A DNA stretch of 44,818 nucleotides, from positions 1 to 44,818 of the forward strand of contig DVMV01000008.1 in NCBI GenBank assembly GCA_018714785.1, read 5' to 3'. Below the pieces are notes generated by a model. It saw only the letters and a list, made by a program, of their open reading frames with translations. It did no database searches and was not told the DNA's origin. Shown piece by piece: positions 18,114 to 27,663 of this stretch. The position numbers and the translations under genes were made by a program. The stretch's first letter is position 1. Every line of letters starts with the position of its first letter. Origin of the DNA: Candidatus Alloenteromonas pullicola (GTDB taxonomy: Bacteria; Bacillota_I; Bacilli_A; RFN20; CAG-826).

Positions 18114-20267
18114 ATGAAGTTGGTCATCGTCGAGTCTCCGAAGAAGAGCGAAACAATTGGGCGCTATCTTGGCACCGATTATAAGGTCCTTGCCTCAGAG
18201 GGCCACATCAGGGATCTTTCTACCCGCGGAAAAGGCGGATTGGGGATCAACATCGAGGCCAATTTCAAGCCAGACTGGGCAATCCCCGAGAAGAAGCGGG
18301 GCGTCGTCGCCAAACTAACCAAAGCCGCCAAGGAGGCGGAGCAGGTGTTCCTGGCGACCGACCCTGATAGGGAGGGAGAGGCGATCTCCTGGCATTTGGC
18401 CGAGGTGCTGAAGCTGCCGGTCGATACCACCAGCCGCCTTCGTTTCCACGAGATAACCAAGCCGGCCATCACCCAAGCCATGGAGAACCCGAGCCATATA
18501 GATATGAACCTGGTCAAGGCTCAGGAGACAAGGCGCTTGGAGGACAGGATCATCGGATTTAAGGTCTCCACCCTCTTGCAGCGCAATATCGGCGTCAAAT
18601 CGGCCGGCCGCGTCCAAAGCGCTACGCTGCGCATGATAGTCGATCGGCAAAACGAGATCGACGCCTTCGTTCCCGAGGAATACTGGACCATCGAGATAAT
18701 CGTCGAGGTCGGCGGGAAGAAGCTGAAGGCCGCTTTAAGCAAGGTTGACGGCAAGCCGTTCAAATGCTCAAGCAAGGAAGAGGCCGACGCCATCGTCGCC
18801 AGGATACCGCAGATACTTTTGGTTACCTCGGTTTCCAAATCGCCGAAAACCATTTTCCCGGCGGCTCCTTTCACGACCTCAACCATGCAGCAGGCCGCCT
18901 ATACCAAATACAAATTCTCAAACGCCAAGACGCAATCCATCGCCCAGCGCCTATACGAGGGCATGACGATAAATCAGGAGCATGTCGGCTTGATCACCTA
19001 CATGCGTACCGACTCCACCCGCATCAGCCCCGAGTTCTTCACCAGGCACGCCGTTCCTTTCATCAAGGAGGTTTATGGCGATGCCTATCTTGGGTTCCTC
19101 CGCGAGGAGAAGAAGGGGAAGAACGTCCAGGACGCCCATGAAGCCATTCGCCCGACCGGAACCCACCGCACCCCCGAGGTGGTCGCCCAATACGTGAGCA
19201 GCGATGAGGCCAAGCTATACCGCCTAATCTACTGCCGCGCCATGGCTTCGCTAATGGCGCCCAAAAAGGTCGAGAAGACCTCCGTCACCCTCTCGGGAAA
19301 CGGGCTCGATTTCACTTTGTCGGGCTCGAGGACCATCTTCCCCGGCTTCGAGGTCATCTACGGCGACTTCGAAGACGACAAGGACGAGCCGACCCTGCCG
19401 GACATAAAGGAGGGCGAGAACATCGCCTTGTGCAAGGTTAACCCCGAGCAGAAGTTCACCAAGCCGGCCCCGAACTACAACGAAGCCTCCATCGTCAAGG
19501 CCATGGAGGAGAAGGGGATCGGCCGTCCATCGACCTATGCAACGACCATCGAGACGTTGATAAAGAGGAAGTACGTCACCTCGACCAAGGGCGTTCTGAC
19601 CCCGACCGATGACGGCAAGAAGACGGTGGTGGTGCTCAAGAAATACTTCCCGGACATCGTCTCCACCGACTATACGGCCAAAATGGAGGGCGAGCTCGAC
19701 AAGATCGAGGACGGGAACGTTGAGTTCCTGACCGCCATGAACGATTTCTATGGGCCCTTCATGGAGACTTTCGATCAGGCCAAGCAGAAGATGTACAAAG
19801 ATCCCCCGGTGGAAACCGGAGAGATGTGCCCGGTGTGCGGGAATCCGTTGGTGGTAAAGACAAACCGCAAGGGCGAGCAGTTCATAGGCTGCTCCGGCTA
19901 TCCATCCTGCACCTACATCAAGAAGGCGGAGAAGGTCCCCGACGAGCCGACCGGGCAGATGTGCCCCGAATGCGGATCGCCGCTGGTGTACAAGACCAAC
20001 CGCAAGGGCGAGCGCTTCATAGGCTGCTCGGCCTTCCCCAAATGCCGCTACACCGCCTCGGTTGACGGCAAACCGACCGAGAAGAAGGAAAAGCCGGTCT
20101 ATACCGAGAAAGACTACGTCAAGCCCTGCCCGAACTGCAAAACCGGCTTCCTTGTAGTCAAAAAAGGCCGCAAAACCTCATTCTTAGGCTGCACCAATTT
20201 CCCGCGTTGCCGCTACCACGAATGGCTCGACAGCAAGAAGGGAAGCAAAGATCCGGAGAATAAGTAA
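18114..20267 (+). CDS. topA: DNA topoisomerase I
   Basis: MKLVIVESPKKSETIGRYLG; ITYMRTDSTRIS catalytic Tyr; three C-terminal Cys4 zinc fingers; internal ATG of ORF 18075 is the true start. Confidence 0.97.
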   Translation: MKLVIVESPKKSETIGRYLGTDYKVLASEGHIRDLSTRGKGGLGINIEANFKPDWAIPEKKRGVVAKLTKAAKEAEQVFLATDPDREGEAISWHLAEVLKLPVDTTSRLRFHEITKPAITQAMENPSHIDMNLVKAQETRRLEDRIIGFKVSTLLQRNIGVKSAGRVQSATLRMIVDRQNEIDAFVPEEYWTIEIIVEVGGKKLKAALSKVDGKPFKCSSKEEADAIVARIPQILLVTSVSKSPKTIFPAAPFTTSTMQQAAYTKYKFSNAKTQSIAQRLYEGMTINQEHVGLITYMRTDSTRISPEFFTRHAVPFIKEVYGDAYLGFLREEKKGKNVQDAHEAIRPTGTHRTPEVVAQYVSSDEAKLYRLIYCRAMASLMAPKKVEKTSVTLSGNGLDFTLSGSRTIFPGFEVIYGDFEDDKDEPTLPDIKEGENIALCKVNPEQKFTKPAPNYNEASIVKAMEEKGIGRPSTYATTIETLIKRKYVTSTKGVLTPTDDGKKTVVVLKKYFPDIVSTDYTAKMEGELDKIEDGNVEFLTAMNDFYGPFMETFDQAKQKMYKDPPVETGEMCPVCGNPLVVKTNRKGEQFIGCSGYPSCTYIKKAEKVPDEPTGQMCPECGSPLVYKTNRKGERFIGCSAFPKCRYTASVDGKPTEKKEKPVYTEKDYVKPCPNCKTGFLVVKKGRKTSFLGCTNFPRCRYHEWLDSKKGSKDPENK

Positions 20268-21554
20268 ATGGGGAAGGCCATCGTAATCGGAGGCGGTCTG
20301 GCCGGCTCTGAGGCCGCCTATTACCTTCTTAAGAAAGGCCACGAGGTCCATCTTTATGAGCCTCGCCCGGCCTATCGCGATGAAGCGCACGAGACGCCTC
20401 TTTTCGGCGAGCTTGTGTGTTCTAACTCCCTAAAGTCCAAGCGTATTGACAACGCTTGCGGGCTGCTTAAGGAGGAGATGAGGCTCTTCGGCTCGATCAT
20501 GATGGAGGCCGCCGACCATTCCGAGGTCCCCTCCGGAAACGCTCTAGGGGTCGACCGCAACGAGTTCGCCGGTTTTATTGACGCCAAATTGCGCTCGTTC
20601 CCGAACCTAGTCGTGCATAACGAGGAAGTCAGGCGGCTACCCGAGGACGGCCTCGCCATCTTGGCGACCGGCCCGCTTACCAGCCCGGAGCTGATGTCGA
20701 GCCTTGAAGGCCTGCTTGGGAAAAGCGCCCTGTCATTTTTCGATGCCTCGGCCCCAATCATAAAAAAGGACAGCCTCGATTTCTCGATCTGCTATTACAA
20801 ATCGCGATATGAGCAGGATGACTCATCATACATAAACTGCCCATTCACCAAAGAGGAGTATTACGCCTTCGTGACCGAGCTATTGGGCGCCAAGAAAGCC
20901 TTGCTGCACGAATTCGACACCCATTACTTCGAGGGCTGCCTTCCCGTGGAGGTCATCGCCTCAAGGGGGATGGAGACTCTGCGCCACGGCCCACTCAAAC
21001 CGTTCGGCCTTTCGACCCCGGAGCACCCTCACCCTTATGCCGTGGCCCAGCTAAGGCAGGACAGCCTTTTGGGCGACCTATACAACATCGTCGGGTTCCA
21101 AACCAACCTGACCTACCCCGAACAGAAGCGAGTGTTCTCCATGATACCGGGGCTGAAGAACGCCGAGTTCGTGCGTTACGGGTTGATGCACCGGAATTCC
21201 TATATCGACTCCCCGTCTTGCCTCAACGAAGACCTGACGCTCAAGAAGCGGGGCAACGTCTACGTAGCCGGCCAGCTTTCGGGGGTGGAGGGGTATGTTG
21301 AGTCGGCCGCCTCCGGCATAGCCGCCGCGATTTACTTAGACCGTCGCCTGACGGGGAAACCCGAGGTCAAGATACCCGAGGGCACGATGCTCGGCGCTTT
21401 GCTCAACTACGTGCTTCATTCAAGCTCCGCATTCTTCTCCCCGATGAACGCCACCTGGGCCTTGATACCTTCCTCGAGCAAGCAGACTAGGCTGGAGGAT
21501 GCCCACAACTGCCTGCTGAAGATGCAATCGTTCGCGAGGGAGATAAGTGACTAG
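20268..21554 (+). CDS. trmFO: Methylenetetrahydrofolate-tRNA-(uracil-5-)-methyltransferase TrmFO
   Basis: VIGGGLAGSEAAYYL FAD motif; FGELVCSNSLKS; position after topA. Confidence 0.95.
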   Translation: MGKAIVIGGGLAGSEAAYYLLKKGHEVHLYEPRPAYRDEAHETPLFGELVCSNSLKSKRIDNACGLLKEEMRLFGSIMMEAADHSEVPSGNALGVDRNEFAGFIDAKLRSFPNLVVHNEEVRRLPEDGLAILATGPLTSPELMSSLEGLLGKSALSFFDASAPIIKKDSLDFSICYYKSRYEQDDSSYINCPFTKEEYYAFVTELLGAKKALLHEFDTHYFEGCLPVEVIASRGMETLRHGPLKPFGLSTPEHPHPYAVAQLRQDSLLGDLYNIVGFQTNLTYPEQKRVFSMIPGLKNAEFVRYGLMHRNSYIDSPSCLNEDLTLKKRGNVYVAGQLSGVEGYVESAASGIAAAIYLDRRLTGKPEVKIPEGTMLGALLNYVLHSSSAFFSPMNATWALIPSSSKQTRLEDAHNCLLKMQSFAREISD

Positions 21555-22455
21555 GCTGGACGAGTACTGCGCTTTCTTGACCTATCAGCGCGCCTATTCG
21601 GCCAAGACGGTCGAGTCCTATCGGAGCGACATCGAGTTCTTCCTGTCTTTTCTCGAGAAGAAAAAGAGGCCGGTCGACCAAATCGACGAGAAGCTGATAA
21701 GGGATTTCCTTTACAAGCAGATGGACCAAGGGGTCGGCAAAAGGAGCCTGCAGCGGAGGCTAAGCGCCCTCCGGTCGTATTTCGATTTCCTTCTGCATAA
21801 GGGCGATGTGCCTAGCAACCCGTTCCGGATGGTTAGCTCCCCGAAGATGGGGCAGTCCTTTCCCGATCGCCTGTTCCTCGAGGAGGTGGAGCGCCTCATA
21901 GAGGAGAACGGCCGCCGCGACGATGAATTGGCCCCGCGAGACCAGGCGATATTGCTGCTTCTTTTCACCTCCGGCATGCGGGCCTCGGAGCTGGTCGCCC
22001 TGACCCCTATGCAAATAGACTTCCGTCGCTTGTCCATCTTGGTTCACGGAAAGGGGAAGAAGGACCGCTACGTGCCGTTTTCCGAGAAAACCGCCGAGGC
22101 TTTGCGCGATTATGCCGTCAATTGTCGGAGCAAATTGCTCCAAAGGAGGGAAAAGCCGGGAAGGGTCGATGCCCTTTTCCTGTCCGCCAAAGGCGAGAAG
22201 CTGACCGTCCGGGGGCTGGAGTACATCCTCTCCTCGATCGAGAAGCGCCTTGGCGAGCATCTTCACCTCCACCCGCATCTGCTTCGCCATACATTCGCCA
22301 CCACCTTGCTCGATTCCGGCGCCGACCTAAGGCAGATACAGGAGCTCCTAGGCCACGAATCGATCAACACGACCCAGGTATATACCCACCTTTCGACCAA
22401 GGATCTGTCGGAAGAATATTCCAAGGCGTTCGACTCTCCCAAGAAAGGGGAATAG
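21547..22455 (+). CDS. xerC: Tyrosine recombinase XerC (CodV-like)
   Basis: SGMRASELVAL, HPHLLRHTFATTLLDSGADLRQIQELLGHESINTTQVYTH. Confidence 0.92.
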   Translation: MTRLDEYCAFLTYQRAYSAKTVESYRSDIEFFLSFLEKKKRPVDQIDEKLIRDFLYKQMDQGVGKRSLQRRLSALRSYFDFLLHKGDVPSNPFRMVSSPKMGQSFPDRLFLEEVERLIEENGRRDDELAPRDQAILLLLFTSGMRASELVALTPMQIDFRRLSILVHGKGKKDRYVPFSEKTAEALRDYAVNCRSKLLQRREKPGRVDALFLSAKGEKLTVRGLEYILSSIEKRLGEHLHLHPHLLRHTFATTLLDSGADLRQIQELLGHESINTTQVYTHLSTKDLSEEYSKAFDSPKKGE

Positions 22456-22634
22456 AAACTCGCCCTTGATACGCGCGAGCGTATGGGATAAAGTTTCCTT
22501 CGCGGTTTCATGCCGCCAAAACGCACCCCGTGGATTCGGAGCCTTGTTCCTCTCGGGCCGAAATAGGCTTAAAAATCGAGCAGGTGGTCATCCGTTGGAA
22601 GCGGGGGAGGCACAAACAAATGGAGGTCACCACA

Positions 22635-23678
22635 ATGAGTGACGAAATCAAGGAGACCCTCGCCCAGGGGACTGAGCAGGCCGAGCAGGCTGCCCCCGCC
22701 GAGGAGAACATCATGGCGCAGGTCATGCACGACCCCAACGCCCCAATCATCACGCTGAAGAAATGCCTTTCCGCCGGCGTCCACTTCGGGCATCAGACCC
22801 GTCGCTGGAACCCGAAGATGGGCAAGTTCATCTACGGCGCCCGCAATGGCATCTACATCATCGACCTCAACAAGACCGTTGAGCGCGTCACCGCTTCCTA
22901 CAAAGCCCTCCGCGCCATCGTCGAGGCCGGCGGAAATGCCTCCGGCCGCGTCCTGTTCGTCGGGACCAAGCCGCAGTCGCAGCAGATCGTCATCGACGAG
23001 GCTGTCCGCTCTGGCTCGTTCTACATCACCAACCGCTGGCTCGGCGGAACCCTCACCAACTTCCGCACCATCCAGGGCCGCATCAAGAGGCTCCGCGATC
23101 TAGAGACCGCCTCTGAGGATGGCTCCTGGGACAAGCTCCCGAAGAAGGAAGTCGCCCTTCTGAAGAAAGAGCTCGCCAAGCTCCAGAAGAACCTCGAGGG
23201 CATCAAGGAGATGCGCCGCCTTCCGAACGCCATCGTCCTCGTTGACCCGACCATCGAGCACAACGCCGTCGCCGAGGCCCACAAGCTCGGCATCCCCGTC
23301 TTCGCCATCTGCGATACTTCCGACGATCCGGACACCGTCGACTTCCCGCTTCCGTCCAACAACGATGCCACCAGCGCCATCAAGCTCATCATCGGCGTCA
23401 TGGCCGATGCCATCGTCGAGGCCCGCACCAACGGCGGCCTGACCGAGATCGCCTACACCGTCGATGAGGGTGAGGAAGCCACCATGGCCGACGCCATCAA
23501 GGTCGCCGACATCGCCGCTGAGCAGCGCCGTGCCGCCATCCGCGCCGCCCGCAAGGCCCGCGAGGAGCACTACGCCAAGATGCAGGCTGAGCGCCAGGCC
23601 CGCTATGCCGCCCGCAAGGAGGCTGCCGCCAAGGCCAAAGCCGAGACTGAGTCCAAGGCCAAAGAGGAAACCAAGTAA
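22635..23678 (+). CDS. rpsB: 30S ribosomal protein S2 with N- and C-terminal extensions
   Basis: LKKCLSAGVHFGHQTRRWNPKMGKFIYGARNGIYIIDL; SD GGAGGT before ATG 22635. Confidence 0.96.
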   Translation: MSDEIKETLAQGTEQAEQAAPAEENIMAQVMHDPNAPIITLKKCLSAGVHFGHQTRRWNPKMGKFIYGARNGIYIIDLNKTVERVTASYKALRAIVEAGGNASGRVLFVGTKPQSQQIVIDEAVRSGSFYITNRWLGGTLTNFRTIQGRIKRLRDLETASEDGSWDKLPKKEVALLKKELAKLQKNLEGIKEMRRLPNAIVLVDPTIEHNAVAEAHKLGIPVFAICDTSDDPDTVDFPLPSNNDATSAIKLIIGVMADAIVEARTNGGLTEIAYTVDEGEEATMADAIKVADIAAEQRRAAIRAARKAREEHYAKMQAERQARYAARKEAAAKAKAETESKAKEETK

Positions 23679-23679
23679 T

Positions 23680-24525
23680 ATGCCAGTAACCATCGATCAA
23701 ATCAAAGCTCTCCGCGACCGCACCGGCGCGGGGATCATGGATTGCAAGAAGGCCCTTCTGGAGGTCGACGGCGACATCGAGAAGGCCATCGACGTCCTTC
23801 GCGAGAAGGGCATCGCCAAAGCCGCTTCCAAGGCCGGCCGCATCGCCGCTGAGGGCCTCACCAACATCAAGGTCTGCGATGCCTGCCACAAGGCGGTCAT
23901 CGTCGAGGTCAACTGCGAGACCGACTTCGTCTCCAGCTCCGACAAGTTCCACGACCTCGTCGCCCAGGTCACCGATGTTCTATTGAAGAACTGCCCGGCC
24001 ACCCTTGAGGAAGCCACCGAGCTCACCAAGGACCTCTTCGCCGAGGCCACCATCGCCATGGGCGAGAAGTTCGTCCTCCGCCGCTACGAGATCCTCTCCG
24101 CCGCTGAGGGCCAGGCGTTCGGCGCCTACTCCCACATGCAGGGCAAGATCTCCGGCCTCGTCCTCCTCTCCAAAGATGGCGGCGACCTCAACAAGGCCCT
24201 TGCCATGACCGTTGTTGCCAACAATCCGTCCTACCTCACCATCACCGATGTCCCCGAGGACGTCAGGGCCCGCGAGACCAAGATCGCCCAGACCGAGGTC
24301 TCCGAGGATCCGAAGCTCGCTTCCAAGCCCGACGCCGTCAAGGCCAACATCGTGGTTAGGAAGGTCGACAAGGTCCTATCCTCCTCCTGCCTCGACGTTC
24401 AACCTTACGTTTACGACGAGAACAAGACCGTCGGTCAGGTTCTGAAGGAAAACGGCGTCGAGCTGCTCAAGTTCGTCCGCTATGCGGTCGGCGAGGGCAT
24501 CGAGAAGAAAGCCTCCGAGGAATAA
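23680..24525 (+). CDS. tsf: Elongation factor Ts
   Basis: IKALRDRTGAGIMDCKKALLEVDGDIEKAIDVLREKG; VNCETDFV. Confidence 0.97.
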   Translation: MPVTIDQIKALRDRTGAGIMDCKKALLEVDGDIEKAIDVLREKGIAKAASKAGRIAAEGLTNIKVCDACHKAVIVEVNCETDFVSSSDKFHDLVAQVTDVLLKNCPATLEEATELTKDLFAEATIAMGEKFVLRRYEILSAAEGQAFGAYSHMQGKISGLVLLSKDGGDLNKALAMTVVANNPSYLTITDVPEDVRARETKIAQTEVSEDPKLASKPDAVKANIVVRKVDKVLSSSCLDVQPYVYDENKTVGQVLKENGVELLKFVRYAVGEGIEKKASEE

Positions 24526-24533
24526 GAGTCAAC

Positions 24534-24561
24534 AAGCACTCCCGAAAGGGGGTGCTTTTTT
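24534..24561 (+). terminator. Rho-independent terminator after tsf
   Basis: AAGCACtCCC-gaaa-GGGgGTGCTTTTTT. Confidence 0.85.
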
Positions 24562-24562
24562 G

Positions 24563-24568
24563 TATAAT
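24563..24568 (+). promoter_or_regulatory. -10 box (TATAAT) for pyrH, abutting the tsf terminator
   Basis: TATAAT immediately after the terminator T-tract. Confidence 0.6.
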
Positions 24569-24584
24569 CAGCGCGAGGAAAAAT

Positions 24585-25307
24585 ATGAAGAGCATTTACA
24601 AACGGGTCATCATCAAGCTTTCGGGGGAAGCGCTTGCCGACGAGAACGACAAGCTCATCCTCGACGCCAACAAGCTGAAGAACGTGGCCCTTACCGTTGA
24701 GAAGGTGCTGGCCACCGGCACCCAGGTCGGGATAGTGGTGGGGGCCGGCAACATCTGGCGCGGTAGGCTCGCCGAGAAGATCGGCATCGAGCCCGCCACC
24801 GCCGATTACATGGGGATGCTTGGCACCATCATAAACGCGCTTGCCATCCAAAGCGCCATCGAGGAGCGGGGCATGAGCTGCCGCGTCATGAGCTCGATAA
24901 ACGTTCCGCAGGTCGCCGAGGCATATATAAGGAGGAAGGCGACCAGCCACCTGAGCAAGGGAATCGTCACCATCTTCGCCGGCGGGACCGGGAACCCATT
25001 CTTCACCACCGACTCGACCGCTACATTGCGGGCCCTCGAAGTTGGGGCGGATGCCATCCTGATGGCCAAGAACGGGGTCGATGGGGTCTATGATTCCGAT
25101 CCGCGCAAGAACAAAGACGCCAAGCTGATCAAGCACCTTACCTTCCACGAGGTCGTCGAGCGCAAGCTTCAGGTCATGGATCTGACCGCCGTGGCGATGC
25201 TAGAAGGCAAGTCGGTCGTCATCCGCGTATTCGACTTCGATTCGCCCGATTCCTTCCTCGATGTGCTAGAGGGAAAGGATATAGGGACAATCATCAGCGA
25301 AAACTGA
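24585..25307 (+). CDS. pyrH: UMP kinase
   Basis: YKRVIIKLSGEALA; VVGAGNIWRG; FAGGTGNPFFTTDSTA. Confidence 0.97.
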   Translation: MKSIYKRVIIKLSGEALADENDKLILDANKLKNVALTVEKVLATGTQVGIVVGAGNIWRGRLAEKIGIEPATADYMGMLGTIINALAIQSAIEERGMSCRVMSSINVPQVAEAYIRRKATSHLSKGIVTIFAGGTGNPFFTTDSTATLRALEVGADAILMAKNGVDGVYDSDPRKNKDAKLIKHLTFHEVVERKLQVMDLTAVAMLEGKSVVIRVFDFDSPDSFLDVLEGKDIGTIISEN

Positions 25308-25336
25308 TACAATAAGCAATTGAGGATTTAAAACAT

Positions 25337-25882
25337 ATGGATGCCTATACCCAAGAAGCTTCCTCCAAGATGGGGAAGTCGATCGAATCGCTTCAGAACA
25401 GCCTAGCCAAGCTCCGGTCCGGAAGGGCCAACCCGTCGATGCTCGACGGAATCAAGTGCGACTACTACGGCGAGAAGATGGATATCACCTCCCTCTGCTC
25501 GATCCAGATGCCCGAGCCGCGCCAACTTTACGTCAAGCCCTATTCCCGCGAGGACCTGAAGACCATCGCCGCCGCGATAAGCGCCGCCAACCTCGGCGTC
25601 AACCCGCAGACCGAGGCCGATGGCATCAGGATCGTTGTCCCGCCGCTGACCGAGGAGCTCCGCCGCGACATCGCCAAGAAGGCCAAGGCCCTAGGCGACG
25701 AGGCCAAGGTCTCGATCCGCAACATCCGCCGCGACGTCTTGAACCTCCTAAAGGAGGATGACTCGATGTCGGACGACTACAAGGACCGCGTCGAGGACGA
25801 GATCCAGAAGGAAGTCGAATCGGCCAACAAGAAGGTCGATGGCATAATCGCCGAAAAGACGAAGGAGATAATGACCATCTGA
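25337..25882 (+). CDS. frr: Ribosome recycling factor
   Basis: LAKLRSGRANPSMLDGIKCDYYG; IVVPPLTEELRRDIAK. Confidence 0.97.
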   Translation: MDAYTQEASSKMGKSIESLQNSLAKLRSGRANPSMLDGIKCDYYGEKMDITSLCSIQMPEPRQLYVKPYSREDLKTIAAAISAANLGVNPQTEADGIRIVVPPLTEELRRDIAKKAKALGDEAKVSIRNIRRDVLNLLKEDDSMSDDYKDRVEDEIQKEVESANKKVDGIIAEKTKEIMTI

Positions 25883-25885
25883 TAG

Positions 25886-25907
25886 GGAGGGCTAAGCCCT
25901 CCTTTTT
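25886..25907 (+). terminator. Rho-independent terminator after frr
   Basis: GGAGGG-ctaag-CCCTCC-TTTTT. Confidence 0.8.
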
Positions 25908-25925
25908 CTATCCCTTGCCAGGTTA

Positions 25926-25931
25926 TATAAT
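25926..25931 (+). promoter_or_regulatory. -10 box (TATAAT) for uppS, predicted +1 exactly at the ATG
   Basis: TATAAT, 6 nt, ATG 25938. Confidence 0.6.
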
Positions 25932-25937
25932 TAGCCG

Positions 25938-26669
25938 ATGAGCAAAGAAGAGTTTGTATTGACTAAGCCGTTGCGCCACATCGCCTTCATCATGGATGGC
26001 AACGGGCGCTGGGCCAAGGCCAGGGGGCTGCCGCGCACATTGGGGCATAAGAAGGCCTGCGAGATGCTACGCGGCATTTTCGACGCCTGCTATGAGCAGC
26101 ATATATACGCGATGAGCTTCTTCGCCTTCTCCACCGAGAACTGGAACCGGCCGGAGGATGAGATAACCCACCTTATGGATTACCTCGAGGAGTTCTTCAA
26201 GAAGAACATGGATTACCTGCTTTCCAAAGGAGCCCGGGTGATCGTCAGCGGCGACCTTAGCAGGTTGCGCCCCTCGACCAGGGAGACCTGCCTTAGGGCC
26301 ATCGAGGAATCCAAGGGCAACGATGCCTGCGTCCTCAACGTCTGCCTGAATTACGGAGGCCGCGACGACATCGTCCACGCGTGCCGGAATATAGCCGAGG
26401 ACGTCAAATCCGGAAAGATTGAGGGAAAGGACATCGATGAGAGGCTTTTCGCCTCCTATCTATATACCGCCGGGCTTCCCGACGTCGATCTGCTAGTCCG
26501 AACATCGGGGGAGCAGAGGATATCGAACTACATGCTGTATCAGATCGCCTATGCCGAGCTGGTCTTCACCCCGGTGAAATGGCCGGATTTCGACAAAGCC
26601 GCATTGATCGACTGCCTAAAGGAATACTGCGGCCGCATCCGCCGCTTTGGAGGGCTCAAGAATGAATAG
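25938..26669 (+). CDS. uppS: Isoprenyl transferase (undecaprenyl diphosphate synthase)
   Basis: IAFIMDGNGRWAKARGLPRTLGH; DLLVRTSGEQRISNY. Confidence 0.96.
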   Translation: MSKEEFVLTKPLRHIAFIMDGNGRWAKARGLPRTLGHKKACEMLRGIFDACYEQHIYAMSFFAFSTENWNRPEDEITHLMDYLEEFFKKNMDYLLSKGARVIVSGDLSRLRPSTRETCLRAIEESKGNDACVLNVCLNYGGRDDIVHACRNIAEDVKSGKIEGKDIDERLFASYLYTAGLPDVDLLVRTSGEQRISNYMLYQIAYAELVFTPVKWPDFDKAALIDCLKEYCGRIRRFGGLKNE

Positions 26670-27663
26670 GATCAAGCCCAATGAACTTGACCAGAAGAAG
26701 AAGCGCTCGCTTTTCTCCCGCATCGTGGTGGCGGCTCTGCTAATCGCCGTAGCCGTCCCCTGCATCTTCCTAGGCGGATGGTTTTGGTTCTCTTTCCTCA
26801 CCATCTTCCTGCTGCTGGCCTGCTTTGAGATGATCCACGCGACCGGCAAGAAATACCCGATTTACGTCTACGCTTTCGCCTACGTCTTCGTCTTGGCGGA
26901 GGCCTATTGGTTCATAGCCAAAGGCAACGTCGAGGCCTATCTGGCGAACCCCGATGGCTATTCGTTCTCGCTGTCCAATACCGGGGAGGGGATCGGGGTG
27001 AGCGTCGTCTTCTTGGTAGCCTCGATCATCGTCTACTGGGCCATAGCCCTATTCGACCGCAGGTTCGACCTGTTCGACGCGGTATATTTCCTTGCGGTCG
27101 GCCTGCTCATATCGCTTGGCTTCCAGGGCTTGCTTTTCGTCAGGTACTTCCCGCTTTCCCTTTCCGACGACTCCAGCTCATCGTTCGCCTATTATGGCTC
27201 GGTGACCCTGTTGCTGTTCGTCTGCATCGCCACCGTCATGAACGACACCTGGGCCTACTTCGTCGGCATATTCTTCGGCAGGCACAAGATGATACCCGCG
27301 GTGAGCCCCAACAAGACCTGGGAGGGGTTCTTCGGCGGATGGATACTCGGCGGGGCCACCTGCTTGGCCTTCGCCTTGCTGACCGACTATTTCGGCTTCC
27401 CGCTGCTGGATAGCCTCGCCATTTTCGGGGCCGGCTCAAAGTGGTGGTGGGCCGTCGTGCTGAGCTTCCTCTTGCCGCTTGTAGGCGACGTCGGCGACTT
27501 GACCTTCTCGCTTATCAAGAGGCATTTCGGCATAAAGGATTTCGGCTTCATCTTCCTCGCCCACGGCGGCGTGCTGGATAGGGCCGATTCCTTCACCTTC
27601 ACCGCGATGTTCACCGCCGTTTTCGTGAGCCTGCTTACCAGCGGGTTGGGATTCCTGCTATGA
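26662..27663 (+). CDS. cdsA: Phosphatidate cytidylyltransferase
   Basis: Multi-TM; SPNKTWEGFFGGW; SLIKRHFGIKDFGFIFLAHGGVLDRADSF. Confidence 0.93.
   Translation: MNRIKPNELDQKKKRSLFSRIVVAALLIAVAVPCIFLGGWFWFSFLTIFLLLACFEMIHATGKKYPIYVYAFAYVFVLAEAYWFIAKGNVEAYLANPDGYSFSLSNTGEGIGVSVVFLVASIIVYWAIALFDRRFDLFDAVYFLAVGLLISLGFQGLLFVRYFPLSLSDDSSSSFAYYGSVTLLLFVCIATVMNDTWAYFVGIFFGRHKMIPAVSPNKTWEGFFGGWILGGATCLAFALLTDYFGFPLLDSLAIFGAGSKWWWAVVLSFLLPLVGDVGDLTFSLIKRHFGIKDFGFIFLAHGGVLDRADSFTFTAMFTAVFVSLLTSGLGFLL

Noticed and set aside
23464-23680. N-terminal extension of the tsf ORF
   Set aside because: Pro/Arg/Ser-rich translation of the rpsB 3' end; EF-Ts start at 23680 is canonical
26662-27663. CdsA signature variant (FLAHGGVLDRADS rather than PGHGG)
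   Set aside because: Catalytic DR-D pattern intact; likely ordinary divergence
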